A DNA stretch of 64,000 nt from Rothia nasimurium (GTDB taxonomy: Bacteria; Actinomycetota; Actinomycetes; Actinomycetales; Micrococcaceae). Positions 20,744-29,615 of this stretch are shown piece after piece (within the stretch, counting starts at the first letter, position 1; each line of letters opens with the position of its first letter). Made by a program: the position numbers and the translations under genes. The notes under the pieces were generated by a model. It saw nothing but the letters and a program-made list of their open reading frames with translations, was not told the DNA's origin and searched no databases. The stretch is taken from contig NZ_SPQC01000006.1 of the NCBI RefSeq assembly GCF_004569295.1, positions 1 through 64,000 of the forward strand, in the 5' to 3' direction.

Positions 20744-21871
20744 TTAGATCTCCATCTTGAACTGCTGTGAGAAACGGACGTCGCCTTCAATCATGTCGCG
20801 CATATCCTGTACGCCGTTGCGGAACATGAGGGTACGTTCGATGCCCATACCAAAAGCGAAACCTGAGTAAACTTCGGGGTCAACACCGGCTGCTCGCAGC
20901 ACGTTGGGGTTAACCATGCCGCAGCCGCCCCACTCAATCCAGCGGGGGCCACCCTTGGCGTCCGGGTGCCAGACATCCAGCTCAGCCGAGGGCTCAGTGA
21001 AGGGGAAGTAGTTGGGGCGCAGACGAATCTTTGCCTCTTCACCGAACATGGCACGGGCCATGTGCTCCAGGGTGCCCTTAAGGTCAGCCATGGTCAGGCC
21101 CTTATCGACGGCCAGGCCCTCAATCTGGTGGAAGACCGGGGTGTGGGTGGCATCGAGCTCGTCGGTGCGGTAGACCTGGCCGGGGCAGACCACATACAGG
21201 GGCAGGTCACGAGACAGCAGGGAACGCATCTGCACCGGTGAGGTGTGAGTACGCAGCATCAGGTGGGCGCTAGTGGGCTCCACGAAGAAGGTATCCTGCA
21301 GCTCACGAGCCGGGTGGTCAGGCTTGAAGTTCAGCGAATCAAAGTTGTACCACTCTGACTCGAGTTCGGGGCCGTCGGCAATCTCCCAGCCCATGCCCAC
21401 GAAGATATCGCACATCTGCTCCTGCAGGACGCTGATGGGGTGGCGACCACCGATACGACGGCGAGGAGTGTGGGCAGTGACGTCCACAGCCTCTTCAATC
21501 AGGATGCGAGCGTCGCGCTCTTCTTCCAGCTCAGCGTTACGGGCCTCAAGAGCCTTAGTCAGGCGTCCGCGCGCCTGACCCATGAGCTTACCCACCTCAG
21601 CCTTGTGCTCCTTACGCAGATCACGCATCTGCTTATTAGCCAGGGTGAAGCCAGCCTTATCGCCGGTGAAATCCAGGCGCACGCGCTTAAGTTCTTCGAA
21701 GTCAGCGGTTTTTTCAGCGATTTCCTTCTGCGCACGCTCAAACTCGGCGGTGAAGGCTTCGCGGACGGCCGCCAGACCGTTCTCGGGGTCTTTTTCTAGA
21801 ATGGCGCGAATGTTAGCCAGCACCTGGAAGGGTGTGGGGTTCTCAGGCACCTCGGGCAAAGAATCAGTCAT
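20744..21871 (-). CDS. pheS: Phenylalanyl-tRNA synthetase alpha chain
   Basis: Catalytic subunit of phenylalanyl-tRNA synthetase, class II. About 375 residues: an N-terminal coiled-coil (about 15-110) that binds tRNA, then the class II core with RRRIGGRHP near 140, the HTSP block ([10 protein letters not shown]) near 208, and the C-terminal motif 3 region GMGIERTLM. The ATG at 21871 has GAGAAG five bases upstream; a GTG six bases earlier is possible. No T-box leader was seen. Confidence 0.95.
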   Translation of the reverse strand: MTDSLPEVPENPTPFQVLANIRAILEKDPENGLAAVREAFTAEFERAQKEIAEKTADFEELKRVRLDFTGDKAGFTLANKQMRDLRKEHKAEVGKLMGQARGRLTKALEARNAELEEERDARILIEEAVDVTAHTPRRRIGGRHPISVLQEQMCDIFVGMGWEIADGPELESEWYNFDSLNFKPDHPARELQDTFFVEPTSAHLMLRTHTSPVQMRSLLSRDLPLYVVCPGQVYRTDELDATHTPVFHQIEGLAVDKGLTMADLKGTLEHMARAMFGEEAKIRLRPNYFPFTEPSAELDVWHPDAKGGPRWIEWGGCGMVNPNVLRAAGVDPEVYSGFAFGMGIERTLMFRNGVQDMRDMIEGDVRFSQQFKMEI

Positions 21872-21948
21872 CTGCACTTCTCTTCACATTGTGGGCGAAA
21901 CGGGCGCTTACCGCGCCCAGGGCATCAAGACAATAGTTTAGTGCAAAA

Positions 21949-21990
21949 AGGTGAAGCAGGCTCGCGCTCGCTGCAAGCCTACTTCACCTT
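21949..21990 (-). terminator. Hairpin at the end of the small membrane protein gene
   Basis: Arms AAGGTGAAGCAGGCT and AGCCTACTTCACCTT pair with one mismatch around a 12-base loop; on the minus strand TTTTTGCAC follows. It overlaps the stop codon of the membrane protein gene at 21984. A similar AGCAGGCTCGC word also occurs near 373. Confidence 0.8.
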
Positions 21991-22259
21991 ACCCTCGCGA
22001 AGAAAACCCGGGCACTAGGAGTGAAGGTCAGGGCAAGCCAGGTCAGGTTGGCTAGAGACCATACCAGAAACCCAGTCATAGCCATTAGACCGACAGCAGG
22101 AGGTGCAACCCAGATAAGTGAAAGAAGCGAAACAGTGCTGATGACGGTACAGACAAACCCGAATAGGTTAGCAGCACCGGCTTTTTGACAGGTGCCGGTG
22201 CGGCGGATAACCCAGATATATAACAAGGAGGTGAGTGCAATTGAAATAACAGCACTCAC
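21984..22259 (-). CDS. Small three-pass membrane protein, unknown
   Basis: A frame of up to 133 residues (open to 22385) whose last 90 residues form three membrane segments with little else. The part upstream of 22259 overlaps a probable terminator of the preceding gene, so a GTG at 22259, after GGGGAG, is taken as start; a strong AAAGGAGG slightly further up does not fit any in-frame start well. The start is therefore uncertain. The base composition is richer in A+T than the neighbours. No family is recognised. Confidence 0.5.
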   Translation of the reverse strand: MSAVISIALTSLLYIWVIRRTGTCQKAGAANLFGFVCTVISTVSLLSLIWVAPPAVGLMAMTGFLVWSLANLTWLALTFTPSARVFFARVR

Positions 22260-22353
22260 AACTCCCCGTGAGCCACTGATATCATCAGCCTCCTTTCTTT
22301 TAGGGTAACGACCAGCCGGCCACGGTTCAAGATTATGAAGCTCGCACAGAAAT

Positions 22354-22380
22354 GGGCCCTCCGGTAGAACCAAAGGGCCC
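22354..22380 (-). terminator. Terminator-like hairpin after the four-pass membrane protein gene
   Basis: GGGCCCTTTGGT pairs with ACCGGAGGGCCC on the minus strand using G-U pairs, and is followed by ATTTCTG. The T run is weak, so termination may be partial. Confidence 0.55.
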
Positions 22381-22401
22381 ATCACAGCTAGAAATTAAGG
22401 T

Positions 22402-22911
22402 CTAGCGCAGGATTGAAGAAACGGACTTGTTCGATACCACAACAATCCAGACGATGGCCAGGACCAACCACAGAACGCAGAGTGCGACAACAATAATCGA
22501 AATATAGATTGCACCCAGCGCCGAGAAGGCTGCACCAAGAATTCCCAGACCCGCGAAAACATAGCCGGTGATACGACCAGCTTTTTTGCGCTTGCTCATC
22601 AGACTGTATACCAATGCAAAGAGCGCCAGCCCAATGAGAACACCAACCACCGTATAGACGGGATTCTGGTCAGTTGGAACAGTTTCCCCCAGCACATCAA
22701 TAGTTGCAGGTGTAAGTACGTAACTCAGTGTCTGCATCAACAGGTAGACAACAGCAGTAGCCAGCAGAATCATCTGCGAGAGCTTAAGCTTCTGCTCGGC
22801 ATCAGGAGCGACCTGCGACTCAGGGCTAAAACCGGGCTGACCGCCCATATACATGGCTTGGGTGTCGTTCGGTGCGGAGTAATCATTAGTTCCGTAGGGT
22901 GTCTGCGACAT
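22402..22911 (-). CDS. Four-pass membrane protein, unknown
   Basis: A 169-residue protein with a 40-residue hydrophilic, Gln/Pro/Tyr-rich N-terminus and four membrane segments (about 45-67, 85-105, 112-131 and 135-158). This layout resembles small tetraspan proteins with a disordered tail, but no named family is clear. GGAGG lies seven bases before the ATG, and a TATAAT box at 22951-22956 lies upstream. Together with the next small membrane gene it forms an A+T-richer islet between pheS and the mutT-like gene. Confidence 0.7.
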   Translation of the reverse strand: MSQTPYGTNDYSAPNDTQAMYMGGQPGFSPESQVAPDAEQKLKLSQMILLATAVVYLLMQTLSYVLTPATIDVLGETVPTDQNPVYTVVGVLIGLALFALVYSLMSKRKKAGRITGYVFAGLGILGAAFSALGAIYISIIVVALCVLWLVLAIVWIVVVSNKSVSSILR

Positions 22912-23021
22912 GTCTAAACCTCCATGTAAAAGATATGTTGCGCACTACATATTATACCGGAGATAAAAGTCAGACACCTTATATTCGCGCTGAGGCAGGC
23001 TCTATTACGCTTCGCTACAGG

Positions 23022-23465
23022 TTAAGCGGCGCGGACGCTCGCCAGCAGCTCCTCGACAATAGGAAAGTCAGCGGGAATCCAGGGTAGCTCCAGCACCGTA
23101 GCATCAAGCTGAACCCAGCGTAACTCAGCGTGGTCTTGCAGGGCGGTGGCGCGTCCGTCCGCAATTTCTGCAAACCAGACCCGCATAGCGGCCTTCTCAT
23201 TCAGCACCCAGCCCTGGGGGTGGGGACCAACGATTTCGATGCCGAGTCGGGCGGTGATGCCGAGCTCTTCGCGGAGTTCGCGCAGCAGGGCGTCCTCGCA
23301 GGTCTCTCCGGGTTCAACCTTGCCGCCGGGGAACTCCCACAGGCCCGCGAGCGCGGGCGGGGCAGAGCGTTGACCGACCAGCAGGCGGGTGGGGGTAGCC
23401 AGAGAATCGACGATGGCAGCCCCAACCACCTGCACCGGGTAGACGGTGTTGATGCGCTCCACCAC
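23022..23465 (-). CDS. MutT-like Nudix hydrolase
   Basis: A 147-residue Nudix protein with a perfect Nudix box GGKVEPGETCEDALLRELRE at about 47-66. By length and context it is a (deoxy)nucleoside triphosphate pyrophosphohydrolase, probably cleaning oxidised dGTP, but substrate is not certain. The GTG start at 23465 overlaps the stop codon of the methyltransferase gene by one base, so translation is coupled. AAGGGCGAC supplies the ribosome binding site. Confidence 0.88.
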   Translation of the reverse strand: MVERINTVYPVQVVGAAIVDSLATPTRLLVGQRSAPPALAGLWEFPGGKVEPGETCEDALLRELREELGITARLGIEIVGPHPQGWVLNEKAAMRVWFAEIADGRATALQDHAELRWVQLDATVLELPWIPADFPIVEELLASVRAA

Positions 23466-24400
23466 TAGTCGCCCTTGCGGTTCTGTGCCAGGGACGAGGC
23501 GAAGAGGCAGACGCCAGCTGCCATGCCGACGTTCAGCGACTCGGCAGCCCCGTGCAGGGGCACGGCCACGCGAAGAGAGGCGGCGGCTTTTTCTTCGTCG
23601 CTCAGGCCAGCCGCCTCGTTGCCGAAAAGCCACATGGTGGGCTTGGCCAGGTCGTACTTAACCTTCTTGCGCGGTTCGACGCCGTTGCGCAGGGCGAAGG
23701 CGGCGTCCTGTAGGTCGTCAAGGGAAACCCGGCCGTAGCCGTCCGCTGCGAGCACGCCGATGCCCTGGGCCTTGGCGTCTTCGGCGAAGTCTTCGAGGTC
23801 GATGCCCTGGATAACGGGCACATGGAAGAGGGAGCCTGCGGTGGAGCGCACTGCCTTGGGGTTGTAGAGGTCAACTGCACCCTTGGTGGTGACGATGAGG
23901 TCAGCCCCGGCGGCGTCGGCGGCGCGCAGGATGGTGCCGGCATTGCCGGGGTCTTGAACGCGGGCCAGGACGGCAATGAGCTTGGGGTTGATGGCTCCCT
24001 CGCCCCAGATGTCGGAGGGGGCGATGTCGGTCTGGAAGGCGACGGCGATGATGCCCTGGGGACTGACGGATTCTGCCATGGCGGCGAGGACGGGCTCAGT
24101 CACCATGCGCATGAAGACCTTGCGGCCGGGCTCGGGGGTGGGGGTGCCGTGGACGTCTTCGAGCAGGTCAACGATGTCGGGGTGACGGTCGAAGGCGCGC
24201 TCTGTGATGTAGACGGCGTCGAGCAGGGGCTTGACCTGGTGGGCCTTGAGGGCTTCGCGGACGGCCTGCGGCCCCTCAACCAGGAAGTGCCCGGTCTTGG
24301 TGCGGGCTGCCCGGGTGGCAAGCTTGGCGATGTCTTTGACACGGTCTGCCTGGGGGTTTTCCATGACAACGGGGGTGCTGAGGCGTTCTTTGAAGTCCAT
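23465..24400 (-). CDS. TrmH/SpoU-family RNA 2'-O-methyltransferase
   Basis: A SPOUT methyltransferase of 311 residues that probably methylates a ribose of 23S rRNA or tRNA. The three SpoU motifs are clear: VQDPGNAGTILRA (148-160), LFGNEAAGLS (258-267) and VPLHGAAESLNV (280-291), with the catalytic arginine in motif 1. An N-terminal substrate-binding domain (about 20-110) precedes them. Neighbours pheS and rplT agree with the usual actinobacterial order rplT-trmH-pheS. The exact target nucleotide cannot be told. Confidence 0.9.
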   Translation of the reverse strand: MDFKERLSTPVVMENPQADRVKDIAKLATRAARTKTGHFLVEGPQAVREALKAHQVKPLLDAVYITERAFDRHPDIVDLLEDVHGTPTPEPGRKVFMRMVTEPVLAAMAESVSPQGIIAVAFQTDIAPSDIWGEGAINPKLIAVLARVQDPGNAGTILRAADAAGADLIVTTKGAVDLYNPKAVRSTAGSLFHVPVIQGIDLEDFAEDAKAQGIGVLAADGYGRVSLDDLQDAAFALRNGVEPRKKVKYDLAKPTMWLFGNEAAGLSDEEKAAASLRVAVPLHGAAESLNVGMAAGVCLFASSLAQNRKGD

Positions 24401-24530
24401 AGAATCTATTGTCTCACGGCTAGTTTGCTGGCCAGTCAGATTGTGGGGAAGGACGCTGTCAGCTGGAATAAACTCAATACCCCAGGTGTTAAGTAGTAGG
24501 CACTATAAACCAAACCGTAAGGAATGCCCC

Positions 24531-25196
24531 GTGCAGAACCAAGACATCAAGCAGCTCGTCTTCGACGCCGCCCACCGCCGCCGCGCCATCAAGTTCTTCG
24601 ACCCCGAGAAGAAAATCAGCGATGACGACATCAACTACATCCTCGAAATTGCTCGCCTCTCCCCCAGCTCCGTCGGCGCTCAGGGCTGGCGTTTCGTCGT
24701 CCTTCAGAACCCCGAAATCCGTGAAGCGCTCAAGCCCTTCAGCTGGGGTGCAGCCCGCCAGCTAGACGGCGCAAGCCACTTCGTGCTACTTCTGGCTAAC
24801 CGCGATATGCACCACGACGGCCCCCACCTGCAGGCCTCACTCGGTTTCCGCAATCTCTCCCCCGAAGAGCACGCTAAGGCCCTCGAAATTTACAAGAATT
24901 TCCAGGTCAACGACATGCAGCTGGACACCGACCGAGCCATCTTCGACTGGTCAGCCAAGCAAACCTACATCGCCCTGGGTAATATGATGACCGCAGCAGC
25001 CCTCATCGGTGTCGATTCCTGCCCCATTGAAGGTTTCAACGTCGATCAGGTTAATGCCCTGCTGACTGAACACGGCATCATCAACCCCGCGACCGAAAGC
25101 ATCGCCAGCATGCTCGCTCTGGGCTACCGCGCAGAAGAACTCTCCTGGCCCCAGACCCGCAAGCCCGCCGAAGAGGTCATTACCTGGGTCAACTAA
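24531..25196 (+). CDS. Nitroreductase-family FMN oxidoreductase
   Basis: A 221-residue flavoprotein of the NfsB/nitroreductase type, likely an NAD(P)H-dependent reductase with a broad range of quinone or nitro substrates. The N-terminal RRRAIKFFD, the central SPSSVGAQGW and the GIDSCPIEGF-like block (here GVDSCPIEGF) carry FMN-contact residues. The GTG at 24531 has AAGGA seven bases upstream. Divergent from the methyltransferase. The natural substrate is unknown. Confidence 0.87.
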   Translation: MQNQDIKQLVFDAAHRRRAIKFFDPEKKISDDDINYILEIARLSPSSVGAQGWRFVVLQNPEIREALKPFSWGAARQLDGASHFVLLLANRDMHHDGPHLQASLGFRNLSPEEHAKALEIYKNFQVNDMQLDTDRAIFDWSAKQTYIALGNMMTAAALIGVDSCPIEGFNVDQVNALLTEHGIINPATESIASMLALGYRAEELSWPQTRKPAEEVITWVN

Positions 25197-25482
25197 CTAG
25201 ACCCCAGCCCGTTTTCAACTTCAGGTAGCGCAGAAGCCCACACCACCGCCGTCCGCCCATGGACGAAAAGCGGGGTGGGCTTACCTGCACCAGTTTCAGC
25301 CGACCCTAGGAACCATGAACTGGTGTGGGCCGCGTTTCACGCTCACGGACGTCCGCACTCAAAATCTGACTGTCCACCAGACTCTCGATGCGCCCATCAT
25401 AGGCGTAGACACTGCGAGAATCTGGTGGGCATTCGCTGCGCACCCGACGCTCCAGCCCCAACAGATACCGCAATAAATACAA
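25197..25482. other. Intergenic region with three successive stem-loops
   Basis: No gene is seen. Three inverted repeats follow each other: 25234-25282 (AAGCCCAC/GTGGGCTT), 25288-25325 (CACCAGTT/AACTGGTG) and 25374-25428 (CCACCAGACTCTCG/CGAGAATCTGGTGG, one mismatch). The first may end the nitroreductase transcript. The others lack T runs. The words CACCAG and CTGGTG are shared by the second and third loops, which hints at a structured RNA or a recombination-type site. Confidence 0.6.
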
Positions 25483-25533
25483 GGACGCCGCCCCTCACTC
25501 CCCTGCCCAGGGGCAGGAAAGCGGGAGGCGGCG
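25483..25533 (-). terminator. rplT terminator
   Basis: A long stem closed by GGACGCCGCC/GGCGGCGTCC with CCTGCC/GGCAGG inside. On the minus strand TTGTATTTATTG follows. A second small hairpin CCCCACCT/AGGTGGGG at 25540-25558 precedes it. Together they end the infC-rpmI-rplT operon. Confidence 0.8.
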
Positions 25534-25578
25534 TCCGCACCCCACCTACTAGGTGGGGAAAGACAAACCTAAAAAGAC

Positions 25579-25962
25579 TTAGGCAGCCTTGGGAGCTGAA
25601 GTGTCCTCAGGCAGGTTGTTCTTAGCGATTTCAACCAGAGCTGAGAAAGCAGCAGGCTCGTTAACAGCCAGCTCAGCGAGCATACGACGGTCAACCTCAA
25701 CCTCAGCAGCCTTCAGGCCCTGGATGAAGCGGTTGTAGGTCAGGCCCTCAGCGCGTGCAGCTGCGTTGATACGCTGGATCCACAGACGACGGAAGTCGCC
25801 CTTCTTCTTACGACGGTGGTCGTAGCTGTATACCAGTGAGTGAGTGACCTGTTCCTTAGCCTTACGGTAAAGGCGTGAACGCTGGCCACGGTAGCCTGAT
25901 GCACGATCAAGGATTACTCGGCGCTTCTTGTGCGCGTTAACCGCGCGCTTCACACGTGCCAC
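25579..25962 (-). CDS. rplT: 50S ribosomal protein L20
   Basis: Primary 23S-rRNA-binding protein needed early in large-subunit assembly. The 127-residue protein has the very basic N-terminal arm ([14 protein letters not shown]) and the globular C-terminal domain, as expected. It is last in infC-rpmI-rplT. In other bacteria L20 also represses this operon by binding its mRNA. Confidence 0.97.
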   Translation of the reverse strand: MARVKRAVNAHKKRRVILDRASGYRGQRSRLYRKAKEQVTHSLVYSYDHRRKKKGDFRRLWIQRINAAARAEGLTYNRFIQGLKAAEVEVDRRMLAELAVNEPAAFSALVEIAKNNLPEDTSAPKAA

Positions 25963-26076
25963 GTGTGTCTCCTAACGTCTATGTCCTACCCAGCTAAAAA
26001 CTCTAGCGCTGGTGCAGGAGAGAAAATATCTACTTTTGGTGCGCCCTTTCAGGGCGAAGCTTCAAAAAGAAGGAGC

Positions 26077-26271
26077 TTACTTGCCCAGCATCTTCTTGAT
26101 GACCTTAGCCTGACCGCCGGTTACGATCTGGTCAGAAGCCAGACGACGGGTCAGACGGGAGGACTTGTGCTCGAGGTAGTGGCGGCGGTTGGCCTGCTGG
26201 CGCTTAACCTTGCCAGTACCGGTGAGCTTGAAGCGCTTCTTAGCACCAGAGTGGGTCTTCTGCTTCGGCAT
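26077..26271 (-). CDS. rpmI: 50S ribosomal protein L35
   Basis: Small basic large-subunit protein of 64 residues, starting [14 protein letters not shown], the family start. Further in-frame sequence upstream of 26271 is the untranslated gap after infC. A 114-base gap to rplT holds a short hairpin CGCCCT-TTC-AGGGCG near 26041-26055. Confidence 0.96.
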   Translation of the reverse strand: MPKQKTHSGAKKRFKLTGTGKVKRQQANRRHYLEHKSSRLTRRLASDQIVTGGQAKVIKKMLGK

Positions 26272-26475
26272 GAGCCGATTCTCCTTACGTTCTACCCTCG
26301 CCCCGGTTACGGGGTGAGGAACTGAAAAACTCAACGTCCCCGGCGGGCGGGGAAGTTTTAAGGGTGTTCTGCCCGCCCACCGGTGCCCTTATCTTTCAAT
26401 AAAAACAGCGGCAGAGCGAACGACGACCAAGCACGAAACCCTACACGAGCCCGCGCCTGGTTGTCTAAACAGCTC

Positions 26476-27126
26476 CTATTCGGCTGACGCCTGTGCCTTG
26501 AGCTCCTCGGGCATTGCATCTGCCAGGGAGTTAGTTACAGGGGTTGCCTCAGTGGTGTTGACGCGTTCGCGACCCTTGCGGCCACCTGACTTCTGGCTTT
26601 CACGGCGGGCTTCCTGCTTGCCGCGTAGCGGAGCAAGAACCATTACCATGTTGCGACCGTCGACGCGGGGGTTGGACTCTACGGTACCAACCTCGGTGAG
26701 GTCGTTTGCCATGCGTTCAAGCAGACGCACACCCATCTCGGGGCGCTGCTGTTCACGACCACGGAACTGAATCATAGCCTTGACCTTGTCACCGCCGGCG
26801 AGGAAACGACGTGCGTGCCCTACCTTGGTTTCGTAGTCATGGGTGTCAATTTTGAGGCGGAAACGGATTTCCTTCAAAGAAGCGTTGACCTGCTTCTTTC
26901 GAGATTCACGTGCCTTGACTGCGGCTTCGTACTTGTACTTGCCGAAGTCCATAAGCTTGCACACAGGCGGCTTAGCGTTGGGAGCAACCTCAACCAGGTC
27001 GAGGTCAGATTCCTGAGCAAGACGCAGTGCATCTTCTACGCGGACAATACCGACCTGTTCACCGCCGGGGCCGACGAGTCGAACTTCCGGAACGCGAATG
27101 CGGTCGTTGATGCGTGGATCGCTAAT
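26476..27126 (-). CDS. infC: Translation initiation factor IF-3 (ATT start)
   Basis: Binds the 30S subunit, checks the start codon and prevents early 50S joining. The full 216-residue protein begins at an ATT codon (27124-27126), preceded by AGGAG at seven bases. The N-terminal [17 protein letters not shown] matches the family exactly, and there is no ATG, GTG or TTG at a suitable place before it. A C-terminal tail of 40 residues follows the usual end near residue 175, as in many actinobacteria. ATT or another poor start codon is the known basis of IF-3 self-control. First gene of the L20/L35 operon. Confidence 0.95.
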   Translation of the reverse strand: MSDPRINDRIRVPEVRLVGPGGEQVGIVRVEDALRLAQESDLDLVEVAPNAKPPVCKLMDFGKYKYEAAVKARESRKKQVNASLKEIRFRLKIDTHDYETKVGHARRFLAGGDKVKAMIQFRGREQQRPEMGVRLLERMANDLTEVGTVESNPRVDGRNMVMVLAPLRGKQEARRESQKSGGRKGRERVNTTEATPVTNSLADAMPEELKAQASAE

Positions 27127-27185
27127 GACAAAGCTCCTGTTGCTTGTGGTGGGGGTGTCCCCGTGAATTTCTGTGGGGGGTGAAA

Positions 27186-27219
27186 AAGCCCCCGGTTGCG
27201 GCTTGGCAAGCGGAGGCTT
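27186..27219 (-). terminator. Intrinsic terminator inside the infC leader (putative attenuator)
   Basis: On the minus strand AAGCCTCCG pairs with CGGGGGCTT (one G-U) and is followed by TTTTTC. It lies about 60 bases before the infC ATT and about 145 bases after the predicted start of transcription, where nothing is left to terminate except the leader. It is thus a candidate attenuator for the ribosomal operon. Confidence 0.65.
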
Positions 27220-27368
27220 AGGTTACCTACCCAGGGTAAAGGCGCGGACGCCGGTAGTCGGCGCTGTGAGCCTTCGAAGGTTTCCCTCGCGGGAGCCTGG
27301 GGCTGACCCGGTCGCCAGAGTTGGCGGCAGCGGGTGGGAACTTAAGTTCCACTTGCAAACAGCTCTTA

Positions 27369-27397
27369 ACATTACTGGGTTAGGGGCTGTTTTTCAA
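27369..27397 (-). promoter_or_regulatory. infC operon promoter
   Basis: Minus-strand -35 TTGAAA (27392-27397), 17-bp spacer and -10 TAATGT (27369-27374). The leader to infC would be about 235 bases and contains a palindrome GGAACTTAAGTTCC and the terminator hairpin at 27186-27219. Confidence 0.65.
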
Positions 27398-27494
27398 GGG
27401 TTTGGGCTGTTTTTCTTGGGGCGGACGCCGGTGGTCGGGTTGAGTGTGACGGGCGATTCACGCTCGGTGGGGTTGGTGTGAGATTCTAGTAACC

Positions 27495-27914
27495 ATGAGC
27501 AACGAAACTAGCTACCGTTTTGAAGATTCCGCTGAGCAGGGCAAGGCGCTGCCCGAGGGCCTGACTGCCGAGCAGGTTGAAGAAGTTAACGCCCAGATGC
27601 GCGATATCGCTGAGGTTCCCGCGGTTGAGGTCATTACCACCGCTGCTGTTCACCTCATGAGCGCCGCTGCCGTCAAATGCGGCCTGGCTGCTGAAGAGAA
27701 CGCCGAAGACCTCAAAGATCTTGATGAGGCCCGCAAGCTGATTACCGCCCTGGCAGGTTTCGTCACCGCTGCGGCGCCCGAGATTGGTTCCCAGCACGCC
27801 GCTCCCCTGCGCGACGGCCTGCGTTCCCTCCAGCTGGCCTTCCGTGAGGCTTCCCCCTACCCGGATGCCCCCGGCAAGGGGCCCGGCGAAAAGTTCACCG
27901 GGCCGGTTTTCTAA
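27495..27914 (+). CDS. DUF1844-family protein
   Basis: A 139-residue soluble protein with the DUF1844 core (about residues 28-125), a domain found mostly in actinobacteria right next to infC, as here. It is rich in Glu and Ala helices; no catalytic motif is seen and function is not known. Divergent from infC and converging on the SseB-like gene, with overlapping stop codons. Confidence 0.85.
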   Translation: MSNETSYRFEDSAEQGKALPEGLTAEQVEEVNAQMRDIAEVPAVEVITTAAVHLMSAAAVKCGLAAEENAEDLKDLDEARKLITALAGFVTAAAPEIGSQHAAPLRDGLRSLQLAFREASPYPDAPGKGPGEKFTGPVF

Positions 27915-28831
27915 GCTGAAGCCAAGGCAATCTGCACTGAGTCAGCCTGCTCAGCAATGACCTGGTTGAGGGCGAGCCCCTGCTGGAAGGTCTGCACGGT
28001 CTGGTTGACCTGTTCCTGGGTGAGGCCGGGGCGGAGTTTGAGCATGATTTTCAGCTCTGGCCCGTGCCCACCACCTGCCAGTACGCGTCCGCTCGCGGTC
28101 TGCGAGTACACGCCGGTGCCGGGGCCTGCTTCAACCGCAACCACGGCAGACAGGGGCGCTGCAATGTTGCTGAGTTCTTCGGAGACCCGGGGGCTGCGGT
28201 AGGAGGGCACCCATTCTTCTCCCTTGGCGATTGCCCAGAAAGCGGGGCGGCGCACGACGAAGGTGAGGTCGGCACCGGGATTTACCACAATCAGCTGGTT
28301 CTCGTCTTCAACGGCTGATAGGGCGGTTTTCCGCATATCTGCGGCAACCGGGCGGGCTAGGTCGTGCCAGGCGGTGAGGGCGTCTACGTTGGTGAAGACG
28401 GGGAGGGCGCGGCGTCCGTCCGGAGCTTGGATACTCACCAGCGCCATATCCGATTCTTTGTCTGATACCAGGCCGTGCTCGGTGATTTCTGCTTGAGATA
28501 GCTGGGCTACGACCGGGGCAAAGATACGCACGGAGCGCAGGGCGTCGACCACGGCGACCTCATCGACCTCGCCCGCGGCAAAAGCATCGAGAACTTTTTG
28601 CAGGGCGGGGTCGGTTCTGCCGTCATCGCCGGGGAACTGGTGGGTGTGGCTGGTGCCCTCCCCCAGGTTACGTCCTTCCCAGGGCTGCCCGCCGGTATCG
28701 GTTTTTTGGCCGGCGGACGCCAGCTGGGCAGCAATATGTGCGGGGAGTTCCCGGCGGGGTGCGCTAGGGTCTCCGGGATTGCCGTGCCCGTGGGTGTGGG
28801 CGCGGTGCACGCGATCTGAAAAGTCTGTCAC
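27911..28831 (-). CDS. SseB-like protein
   Basis: A 306-residue protein with an SseB N-terminal domain at about 85-200 (VVDALRSVRIFAPVVA and DGRRALPVFTNVDAL are typical pieces) and a C-terminal domain of about 100 residues as in other actinobacterial homologues. The first 80 residues are low complexity, rich in Gly and His. No enzymatic motif is seen. The GTG start overlaps the hisA stop by one base, so the two are co-translated. Confidence 0.8.
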   Translation of the reverse strand: MTDFSDRVHRAHTHGHGNPGDPSAPRRELPAHIAAQLASAGQKTDTGGQPWEGRNLGEGTSHTHQFPGDDGRTDPALQKVLDAFAAGEVDEVAVVDALRSVRIFAPVVAQLSQAEITEHGLVSDKESDMALVSIQAPDGRRALPVFTNVDALTAWHDLARPVAADMRKTALSAVEDENQLIVVNPGADLTFVVRRPAFWAIAKGEEWVPSYRSPRVSEELSNIAAPLSAVVAVEAGPGTGVYSQTASGRVLAGGGHGPELKIMLKLRPGLTQEQVNQTVQTFQQGLALNQVIAEQADSVQIALASA

Positions 28832-29562
28832 TAGGGGCGACCTGCGACGTCGAGTGCCTGGGCGAGGGTGAATTTGCCGGCATAGAGGGCCTTGCCGGTG
28901 ATAGCGCCCTCAACTCCGTGGGGCACCATAGTGCGCAGGGCTGCGATGTCGTCCAGCGTGGCGATACCGCCGGATGCGACCACCGGCTTATCGGTGCGCT
29001 CAGCGACCTTGCACAGAAGTTCTAGGTTGGGGCCCTGCAGAGTGCCGTCTTTGGTGACGTCGGTGACCACGTAGCGGGCGCAGCCGTCGTCGTTCAGGCG
29101 GTCGAGAACCTCCCAGAGGTTGCCGCCTTCTTTGGTCCAGCCGCGGGCGGCCAGTACGTCCCCGCGGACGTCCAGCCCAACAGCGATAACATCGCCGTGC
29201 TCGGCGATGACCTTACGGGTCCACTCGGGGTTTTCGAGGGCAGCGGTGCCCAGGTTGATGCGGGCGGGGCTGAGAGACAGGGCTCGTTCCAGGGATTCGT
29301 CGTCGCGGATGCCGCCCGACATCTCAATCTTGATGGAAAGTTCCTGAGCTACCTCGGTCAGAATCTCGATGTTATCGCCGCGGCCAAAGGCAGCGTCGAG
29401 ATCGACCAGGTGCAGCCATTCAGCACCGGCGTTCTGCCACTCTAGGGCAGCTTCGACGGGGGAACCGTAGTTGGTTTCCGATCCGGCTTCGCCCTGCACC
29501 AGGCGCACGGCCTGGCCGTTGGCTACGTCGACCGCGGGCAGCAGTTCGAGACGATCAGTCAT
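28831..29562 (-). CDS. hisA: HisA/PriA-type phosphoribosyl isomerase
   Basis: TIM-barrel isomerase of histidine synthesis (ProFAR to PRFAR). 243 residues. The active-site aspartates lie in PAVDVANG (Asp11) and in [11 protein letters not shown] (about 170); GGIRDD and GGIATLDD are the phosphate loops. In many actinobacteria this protein is PriA and also does the TrpF step; whether that holds here cannot be told without knowing if a trpF gene exists. Downstream it overlaps the SseB-like gene. Confidence 0.9.
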   Translation of the reverse strand: MTDRLELLPAVDVANGQAVRLVQGEAGSETNYGSPVEAALEWQNAGAEWLHLVDLDAAFGRGDNIEILTEVAQELSIKIEMSGGIRDDESLERALSLSPARINLGTAALENPEWTRKVIAEHGDVIAVGLDVRGDVLAARGWTKEGGNLWEVLDRLNDDGCARYVVTDVTKDGTLQGPNLELLCKVAERTDKPVVASGGIATLDDIAALRTMVPHGVEGAITGKALYAGKFTLAQALDVAGRP

Positions 29563-29615
29563 TGTTATCTCCTTGGGAGTAGGACAGTAAAAATCTAGGT
29601 CTAGGGGGCGGCGGG

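Noticed and set aside
21872-21948. T-box riboswitch before pheS (and before tyrS)
   Set aside because: No T-box core sequence or specifier stem was found; the leaders are too short.
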